Shown piece by piece: positions 6,480-11,930 of a stretch of 11,930 bases of DNA. The position numbers and the translations under genes are program-made. The notes below the pieces were generated by a model. That model made no database searches. It saw only the letters and a program-made list of their open reading frames with translations, and was not told the origin of the DNA. This DNA comes from an uncultured beta proteobacterium. GTDB lineage: Bacteria > Pseudomonadota > Gammaproteobacteria > Burkholderiales > Burkholderiaceae_B. The stretch's first letter is position 1; every line of letters starts with the position of its first letter. The stretch covers positions 1-11,930 of the forward strand of contig CAIYWO010000042.1 of the NCBI GenBank assembly GCA_903929925.1. Direction: 5' to 3'.

Positions 6480-7814
6480 CTAACGACGTGCCGGCGCAGC
6501 AGGTTTTGCTGTTGGCAAGCCTTCATTCGCAATACGCACTGACGTCTCTTGAGCCATCGTGAGCGCGGCAACGGGTGGCGTCTTGCCTGACAGCGCAGCA
6601 TCCAACTCGCCACTCAGGATTGGTTCGATGCGCGGATAGTTACGCAACCGAAAACCACGGCTATTTTTATCATTGACTGCACGCATGCTGTCCACAACTT
6701 GTTTCGCGCCAGGAATACGGTCATAGAAACCACCTTCGCTTGAGCGAAAGGCCGCGTCGGTCAACGGAAGAAAACCTGTACGCTGGTGCCAAGCTGTCGC
6801 AATCGCAGGCTCAGCCAGGAAACCTAAAAATGCCATGGTTGCCTTGTTGTGCTCTTTGCTTTGACCCGCCGTTGCCCACAGCGCAGACCCACTCACAAAC
6901 GGGCTCCCTGCCTTGGGTATGACTTGATCATAAAAGGGCATCGGCGCAACACCGAAGCTCAGACCGCGGGTATTTTGCATCTGTGCGAATGCACCAGAGG
7001 TTGTGGTGATCACAGCGCAGCGGTTTTCAGCAAACATGCGATCTGCCTCGTTGCCGTTGCCGTTATGCATGAGCAACTCTGACCGCTTCCAGCTAACCAT
7101 GATCGAGATATGTCGCATGAACACTGCATCAGAAAGATTGAGCTGCGGTGCGCGCGCATTATCCAAACCATTTGTTGGTGTCACGTAAAGCGCACCATTA
7201 ATGGGAGCCAGATTCTCAAGATGGGTATTGACTTGATGGCTGATGGCAAAAGGACACTCGTAGTGCGCCTTGTCCCGAAGGGCAAGCAAATGATCTTGCA
7301 ATGCTGGCCAAGTCTTGGCAGGTTGCGCAGGATTCAAACCAGCCTTCTTATACCCATCCACGTTGTAAAACATGACTGGGATCTCGGCCATAAAAGGAAA
7401 GGCGGTCAATTGGCCTTTTGCGTCACGCATAAACCCAGTGGTTTGACTCAAAAACCACTTTGAATCCTTGATCGGATACTGCTTAAGCAGTTGATGCAAG
7501 GGAACAATTTCTTTGTGTTGAGCAATGATCTCTGGAGAACGATTGTCCTCAAGTTGAATCAAGTCAGGCTTTTTCTTGGCGAACGCAGCACGGGCTTCTT
7601 CGCTACGCAAAGCAGCCTGATCGGGGAAAGCCTTCAGGATGACCACAACATCCCGTTGGTCGCCGTTGAATTGCTTGGTTAGCTTTTCGAACTCGCTTTT
7701 ATGCGCAGCACGCAAGGTGTGCCAAACTTCAATTTCGACGGGATTCGCAACGACAGCACCGCTGAACAAACAGCTAACACTGAGGACTGCAGCAATACGA
7801 TTGAGAAACGTCAC
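6480..7814 (-). CDS. UgpB-like extracellular solute-binding protein of a carbohydrate ABC transporter
   Basis: The product has 444 residues, near the 438 of E. coli UgpB. A Sec signal peptide ends around VVA-NP at residues 22-25. The mature protein follows the UgpB family closely: an N-terminal strand EIEVWHTL, FYNVDGYKKAGLNP near the middle, and TTTSGAFAQM. Near the C-terminus come WHQRTGFLPLT and a GFRLRNYPRI segment matching the ligand-binding Arg region of UgpB. It would bind a sugar, polyol phosphate or similar compound in the periplasm and deliver it to an ABC permease. No permease or ATPase gene lies beside it, so it is an orphan here. Some pocket positions of UgpB look altered, so the ligand should not be assumed to be glycerol-3-phosphate. 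It starts at GTG with an AGGAAG site 6 nt upstream and ends 25 bases before a strong terminator. Confidence 0.88.
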   Translation of the reverse strand: MTFLNRIAAVLSVSCLFSGAVVANPVEIEVWHTLRAAHKSEFEKLTKQFNGDQRDVVVILKAFPDQAALRSEEARAAFAKKKPDLIQLEDNRSPEIIAQHKEIVPLHQLLKQYPIKDSKWFLSQTTGFMRDAKGQLTAFPFMAEIPVMFYNVDGYKKAGLNPAQPAKTWPALQDHLLALRDKAHYECPFAISHQVNTHLENLAPINGALYVTPTNGLDNARAPQLNLSDAVFMRHISIMVSWKRSELLMHNGNGNEADRMFAENRCAVITTTSGAFAQMQNTRGLSFGVAPMPFYDQVIPKAGSPFVSGSALWATAGQSKEHNKATMAFLGFLAEPAIATAWHQRTGFLPLTDAAFRSSEGGFYDRIPGAKQVVDSMRAVNDKNSRGFRLRNYPRIEPILSGELDAALSGKTPPVAALTMAQETSVRIANEGLPTAKPAAPARR

Positions 7815-7820
7815 GCTAGA

Positions 7821-7826
7821 CTTCCT
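7821..7826 (-). promoter_or_regulatory. Ribosome binding site of the substrate-binding protein gene (AGGAAG)
   Basis: AGGAAG, 6 nt, then GTG at 7814 on the minus strand. This supports the non-ATG start, which also gives a proper signal peptide. Confidence 0.7.
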
Positions 7827-7857
7827 ATTGAAAAAAGGCTGAACTGCGGAATAACAA

Positions 7858-8901
7858 TTATTTTAATGCGGCTAAATCGGCTTCAGACGTAAACGAATCA
7901 GCAAAAAACGCATCATCTGGCAACTTGCAATGCGCGACAAATTCCCGGCGTGCAGAATCAACCACAATCGGTGCGCCACAGGCATACACCTGATGGCCAG
8001 CCAAATTGGGGAAATCTTCCATGACGGCCTTGTGCACAAAGCCAGTTCGCCCCGTCCACGCATCTTCGGCAAGCGCATCAGATACAACCGGAACGTAGGT
8101 GAAATTAGGAATGGTCGCAGCCCAACTCTGTGCGAGTGCGTGCATGTAGAGATCGGCCGGACGGCGCCCACCCCAGTACAGCGTCACTGGACGCGTCATG
8201 CCCTGCTGCACCATGTGTTCAATGATGGCTTTGATTGGGGCAAAACCCGTGCCACTTGCAAGCATCACAATCGGCAAGTCGCTGTCCTCACGTAAAAAGA
8301 ATGAACCTAAAGGCCCTTCTATCCGCAAGATCTCGCGCTCTTTCATCTGGGTGGCCCCCACACCAAATACGTGATCTGTGAACAAACCACCGGGCAAGTG
8401 ACGAATATGCAATTCAAGCGCAGCAGCCGAGTGAGGCGGATTCGCCATCGAATAGCTCCGGCGCTTACCGTCCTTCAGAATTAGTTCAACATACTGACCA
8501 GCATAAAACTTGAACGTCTCGGTTGCCGGCAATTGGAGCTGCAGGACCGCAACATCAGCGGCCGGACGTGTCATTGAAGTCACCCGTGACGGCAGTTTGC
8601 GGACTTGAATATCGGAGGCCAAGCGAATTTCGCGCGACTCGACCACCAGGTCGCTTGTCGCACGAGCCTGGCAAAGCAAGGTGTAGCCAGCCTCACGCTC
8701 TTCTGGGCTGAGCACGACCTCTGCACTGGGGACTGGTTGTATGGAGCCTGAAACAAGCTTTGCTTTGCAAGTCGAGCAAGCGCCGCTACGACAGCTGTAG
8801 GGCAAAAGAATGCCAGCGGCCAAGGCCGCATCCAAAACGGTCTGCTCTGCAGTCACCGTAAATTGATGCTGGCTGGGTTGAATAGTGACTTGAAACGTCA
8901 T
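7858..8901 (-). CDS. [2Fe-2S] ferredoxin-type FAD/NAD(P) oxidoreductase (CDP-6-deoxy-glucoseen reductase-like)
   Basis: The protein has 347 residues and three domains. Residues 1-92 are a plant-type [2Fe-2S] ferredoxin with ligands Cys37, Cys42, Cys45 and a distant Cys77 (CRSGACSTC, then LLCQAR). Residues of about 100-200 are an FAD-binding barrel with RRSYSMAN at 147-154. The rest is a NAD(P)-binding domain with GTGFAPI at 217-223, a YWGGRRPADLY segment from 242 and YACGAP near the C-terminus. Electrons would pass from NAD(P)H to FAD to the iron-sulfur centre and on to a partner oxygenase or dehydratase. Enzymes of this build are often annotated as CDP-6-deoxy-delta-3,4-glucoseen reductase or phenol hydroxylase reductase. 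No partner enzyme is in the window, so the physiological substrate is unknown. It lies 51 bases after parC and 43 before the next gene, and may share a transcript with them. Confidence 0.9.
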   Translation of the reverse strand: MTFQVTIQPSQHQFTVTAEQTVLDAALAAGILLPYSCRSGACSTCKAKLVSGSIQPVPSAEVVLSPEEREAGYTLLCQARATSDLVVESREIRLASDIQVRKLPSRVTSMTRPAADVAVLQLQLPATETFKFYAGQYVELILKDGKRRSYSMANPPHSAAALELHIRHLPGGLFTDHVFGVGATQMKEREILRIEGPLGSFFLREDSDLPIVMLASGTGFAPIKAIIEHMVQQGMTRPVTLYWGGRRPADLYMHALAQSWAATIPNFTYVPVVSDALAEDAWTGRTGFVHKAVMEDFPNLAGHQVYACGAPIVVDSARREFVAHCKLPDDAFFADSFTSEADLAALK

Positions 8902-8952
8902 GAGTCTGGCTACCCTAAAAGATTCAAAAATACTTTGCTACGCATTTTACTT

Positions 8953-11262
8953 TCAAAGAACAGGTGAAAGGATCGGATTTTTGGAACGAATGTCTAGCAG
9001 CTTACCCTTACGAGCACGCTTGGAGAGATATTCGCCTAGCTGAGCCCCAGCCACCACGTCTTCGACTTGTTTGTTTCGGTAGAGACCGACCACCCGCATC
9101 CCTGCCTTGGACAACGGAACGCACTGTGCCAACTTGTCTGGTGCATCGATGCCCATCAGAATCGTTCCACGCCCCCCGGAGCCAAGCGTCTTGACCTCGT
9201 CAAGTGGGATCACCAGCAGGCGCTGACGGGTCGACATCAAGGCCAGGTTAATCGCCCCCTCAAACACGGGAACCGGACGTATCAAAGCATCCTTATCCTC
9301 AAGCGTGATGAACTGCTTGCCAGCACGCTGCCTCGAGACCATATCCGATACCTTGGCGATAAAGCCGAAGCCTTGCTCGGTAGAGAACAGAAAGCGCGAC
9401 TCAGCGCTGGCAGCGAGCATGTGCTCAATTTGGCTACCAGGTGCCAAATCAATCATGGAGGTCACCGGCGCGCCGTCACCACGGGCAGACGGCAAGCCTG
9501 CCACGGCGACCGAATAAGCCCGTCCGTTACTGCCTAACGCAATCAATGTGTCAGTACTTCGGCATTCAAAGACGCCGTAACAATCATCACCCGCTTTAAA
9601 GTTGAATTGGGACGCATCATGTCCATGACCTTGACGCGCACGCAACCAGCCTTTCTGGGAGACGATCACCGTGATGGGCTCATCCAGCACACGGACTTCC
9701 ATGACAGCGCGCTCTGCAACCTTGATCAAGGTGCGGCGATCGTCGCCGTATTGCTTCGCATCCGCTTCGATTTCCTTCACAATCAGACGCTTCAAAGCGG
9801 TCGGCTGATCAATCAGTTCTTTTAGCTTTTCTTGCTCTGCGCGCTTTTCTGACAGTTCCTGTTCGATCTTGATGCCCTCGAGGCGCGCAAGCTGACGCAG
9901 ACGCATATCAAGAATGTCATCGGCCTGACGCTCGGTGAGCTTAAAGCGCTTCATCAACGCAGCGCGCGGCTCGTCAGACTCGCGGATGGTCTGAATGACT
10001 TCGTCGACATTCAGATACACCAGCATCCGACCTTCGAGAACATGAATACGGTCGCTGACTTTGTCGTAACGGTACTGGGTACGGCGAAGAACCGTATCGG
10101 TCCGGAATCCAATCCATTCGAGCAGCGCCTGGCGCAAGCCTTTCTGACGTGGCCGGTGATCCGTCCCGATGCAAACTAGGTTGATCGGCACGCTTGTTTC
10201 CATGCTGGTCTGTGCAAGCAAGGTGTTGACGAACTCGTCGCGATCAATTTTGGAGGTTTTGGGTTCGAAAACCAAACGCACGGCAGCGTCTTTACCCGAC
10301 TCGTCACGCACGGCGTCTAGCAGCGCAAGCATCTGTGACTTCGTCTGTTGCTGCTCTGGCGTTAGAGTCTTTTTACCGGTTTTAACTTTCGGATTCGTGA
10401 GATCTTCGATTTCTTCCAGCACACGCTGGCACGAGGCGCCGGGTGGCAACTCATGCACAACCAGCTGCCATTGGCCACGCGCCATTTCTTCGAATTGCCA
10501 GCGTGCGCGCGCTTTGATCGAGCCGCGTCCAGACTGATAGATCTGGGCGATCTCTGCCGTCGGCGTAATAATCTGCCCGCCCCCGGCGAAATCTGGGCCC
10601 GGAACCATTTCAAACAACGCTTCGTCTGAGGTGTTTGGCTGTTTAAGTAACGCGACGCAGGCCTGAGCGATTTCGCGCAAGTTGTGTGCCGGAATTTCCG
10701 TTGCCATGCCGACGGCAATGCCCGAGGCACCGTTCAGCAACATCACCGGCAAGCGCGCTGGCAGCATTTGTGGCTCTTGATGGCTGCCGTCGTAATTGGG
10801 AATGAAATCAACGGTCCCTTCGTCGAGCTCCTCGAGCAACAGACGGGCGAACGGCGTGAGGCGCGCTTCGGTGTAGCGCATCGCAGCCGCGTTATCTCCA
10901 TCTCGCGAACCGAAGTTACCCTGACCATCGATCAAGGGATAGCGCAAAGAAAACTTCTGAGCCATGCGCACCAGTGCATCGTAGGCAGCCTGGTCACCAT
11001 GCGGGTGGTACTTACCAAGTACGTCACCGACGACCCTGGCTGACTTAACCGGCTTAGCACCTGATTGCAAGCCCATGGCTTGCATGGCGTAGAGGATTCT
11101 GCGCTGCACAGGCTTCTGTCCATCACCAACATCTGGTAGAGCACGCCCACGCACCACTGATACGGCATAGTCCAGATACGCCTGCTCGGCGTACAAGCCT
11201 AGCGTCAAAGAATCGTCCGAGGACGAAGGGTCAAACAACCCAGGTTGAGCACCATCATTCAT
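8953..11262 (-). CDS. parC: DNA topoisomerase IV subunit A (ParC)
   Basis: ParC cuts and rejoins DNA in the ParC2ParE2 enzyme that unlinks daughter chromosomes. It is complete at 769 residues (E. coli 752). The winged-helix region carries the catalytic Tyr130 in MRYTEARLTPFA. The quinolone-resistance region GKYHPHGDQAAYD is at 83-95, with Gln91 at the position of E. coli Ser80 and Asp95 at that of Glu84. The tower follows, and then a coiled-coil with ADDILDMRLRQLARLEG at 447-463. The C-terminal propeller begins near 520, with a degenerate GyrA-box-like QKGWLRARQGHG at 535-546. Its divergence from the GyrA box and the location next to parE argue for ParC rather than GyrA. It starts at ATG directly after the parE TAA, with AGAGG 11 nt upstream, so the two subunits are probably coupled. 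Confidence 0.97.
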   Translation of the reverse strand: MNDGAQPGLFDPSSSDDSLTLGLYAEQAYLDYAVSVVRGRALPDVGDGQKPVQRRILYAMQAMGLQSGAKPVKSARVVGDVLGKYHPHGDQAAYDALVRMAQKFSLRYPLIDGQGNFGSRDGDNAAAMRYTEARLTPFARLLLEELDEGTVDFIPNYDGSHQEPQMLPARLPVMLLNGASGIAVGMATEIPAHNLREIAQACVALLKQPNTSDEALFEMVPGPDFAGGGQIITPTAEIAQIYQSGRGSIKARARWQFEEMARGQWQLVVHELPPGASCQRVLEEIEDLTNPKVKTGKKTLTPEQQQTKSQMLALLDAVRDESGKDAAVRLVFEPKTSKIDRDEFVNTLLAQTSMETSVPINLVCIGTDHRPRQKGLRQALLEWIGFRTDTVLRRTQYRYDKVSDRIHVLEGRMLVYLNVDEVIQTIRESDEPRAALMKRFKLTERQADDILDMRLRQLARLEGIKIEQELSEKRAEQEKLKELIDQPTALKRLIVKEIEADAKQYGDDRRTLIKVAERAVMEVRVLDEPITVIVSQKGWLRARQGHGHDASQFNFKAGDDCYGVFECRSTDTLIALGSNGRAYSVAVAGLPSARGDGAPVTSMIDLAPGSQIEHMLAASAESRFLFSTEQGFGFIAKVSDMVSRQRAGKQFITLEDKDALIRPVPVFEGAINLALMSTRQRLLVIPLDEVKTLGSGGRGTILMGIDAPDKLAQCVPLSKAGMRVVGLYRNKQVEDVVAGAQLGEYLSKRARKGKLLDIRSKNPILSPVL

Positions 11263-11930
11263 TTAAATATCAACCTCTGCAAGATTACCCTTGTCTTCAA
11301 GCCACGTACGGCGAGCACCGGACTCACCCTTACCCATCAACATATCGAACATCTGCGTCGTCGCCTCAGGATCAAGCGACCCATAGCCGACGGGCAGCAT
11401 ACGCCTGGTATCGGGGTTCATGGTGGTTTCCCAAAGCTGCTCGGGACTCATTTCGCCAAGACCTTTAAAACGGCTAATGTCCCAGGAGCCCTCTCTTACC
11501 CCTTCTTTGCGTAGTTTGTCCTGAACCACCTCAAGTTCTCCGGCATCCAGGCAGTAAATTTTGCGTGCGGGACGTTTACCCAGCGAGGGGACGTCGACGC
11601 GGAACAATGGGGGTCGGGCAACGTGCACATGTCCGAGCTCAACCAGACGCGGAAAGTGACGGTAGAACAGTGTCAACAACAGCACTTGAATATGCGAGCC
11701 GTCAACGTCGGCGTCCGACAAGATACACACCCGACCGTAACGCAAACCGGATAAGTCCGGCGTGTCTTTGGGACCATGTGGATCCACACCAATTGCCACC
11801 GAAATATCGTGAATTTCGTTGTTGGCAAACAAACGGTCGCGATCGACTTCCCAAGCATTTAACACCTTGCCACGTAAGGGCAAGATGGCCTGAAACTCCT
11901 TGTCGCGTCCCATTTTGGCCGAGCCCCCGG
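11263..11930 (-). CDS. parE: DNA topoisomerase IV subunit B (ParE), C-terminal part (5' end beyond window)
   Basis: The frame is open to the right edge, so only the last 222 or so codons are present and the ATPase domain is outside. At the edge the protein reads GGSAKMGRDKEFQAILPLRG. This is the end of the Toprim EGDSAGGSAK motif and its following PLRGKVLN strand. Further on come the metal-binding DADVDGSHI and the conserved RFKGLGEM and LWETTMNPDTR segments of type IIA topoisomerase B subunits. The compact C-terminus without a long insertion fits ParE. ParE supplies ATP hydrolysis and the Toprim metal site to topoisomerase IV. Its TAA stop is followed immediately by the parC ATG. Confidence 0.95.
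   Translation of the reverse strand, partial: GGSAKMGRDKEFQAILPLRGKVLNAWEVDRDRLFANNEIHDISVAIGVDPHGPKDTPDLSGLRYGRVCILSDADVDGSHIQVLLLTLFYRHFPRLVELGHVHVARPPLFRVDVPSLGKRPARKIYCLDAGELEVVQDKLRKEGVREGSWDISRFKGLGEMSPEQLWETTMNPDTRRMLPVGYGSLDPEATTQMFDMLMGKGESGARRTWLEDKGNLAEVDI

Noticed and set aside
7815..7857. Possible terminator between the oxidoreductase and the substrate-binding protein gene (TTTTTT run on the minus strand)
   Set aside because: There is no stable GC-rich stem before the T-run, and the next ribosome site follows directly.
8902..8952. Possible promoter between parC and the oxidoreductase gene
   Set aside because: The best pair, TAGCAA and TAGGGT with 17 bases between, matches the sigma-70 consensus at only half of the positions in each box.
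9067..9537. Open frame of 156 codons on the plus strand inside parC
   Set aside because: It is antisense to the conserved ParC C-terminal domain, with no ribosome site or recognisable motif.

Overview
All eight genes in the window lie on the minus strand, so the gene order reads from the right edge to the left. The organism is probably a proteobacterium of the Burkholderiales/Alcaligenaceae type. The basis is adjacent parE and parC, a ParC of 769 residues, moderately high GC and the style of the proteins. This is an inference from family resemblance, not a species identification.

Right half (about 6.4-11.9 kb), chromosomal housekeeping and metabolism: the 3' end of parE (topoisomerase IV subunit B) is followed without a gap by complete parC. 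Next come a [2Fe-2S]/FAD/NAD(P) oxidoreductase of the phenol-hydroxylase-reductase / 'CDP-6-deoxy-glucoseen reductase' type and an exported UgpB-type ABC-transporter substrate-binding protein. No permease or ATPase gene for this transporter is in view. A strong intrinsic terminator (6430-6455) ends this block.

Left half (1 to about 6.34 kb), a type IVB ('thin') pilus assembly operon: a TcpQ/PilL-like lipoprotein, PilN (lipoprotein secretin), PilO (bitopic assembly protein), PilP (periplasmic), PilQ (secretion ATPase) and the N-terminal part of PilR (polytopic platform protein), which runs off the left edge. All five junctions are overlapping or nearly so (ATGA, 1 nt, 17 bp, ATGA, 8 bp), so the genes are translationally coupled and made as one assembly module. 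The secretin and its lipoprotein partner would form the outer-membrane channel. PilO and PilP would link it to the inner membrane. PilQ would power assembly on the PilR platform. The prepilin, the peptidase and the adhesin-type pilin (pilS/pilU/pilV in R64-like clusters) would be expected beyond the left edge.

I found no tRNA, rRNA, CRISPR array, insertion sequence, integrase or attachment site. I did not find a clearly novel system. The points most worth checking are: a VirB9/CagX-like segment in the first pilus lipoprotein, the absence of pilM, a TTG start for pilP, a Gln in place of the usual Ser in the quinolone-resistance region of ParC, an orphan UgpB-like protein with an apparently altered ligand pocket, and a nested hairpin around the terminator.
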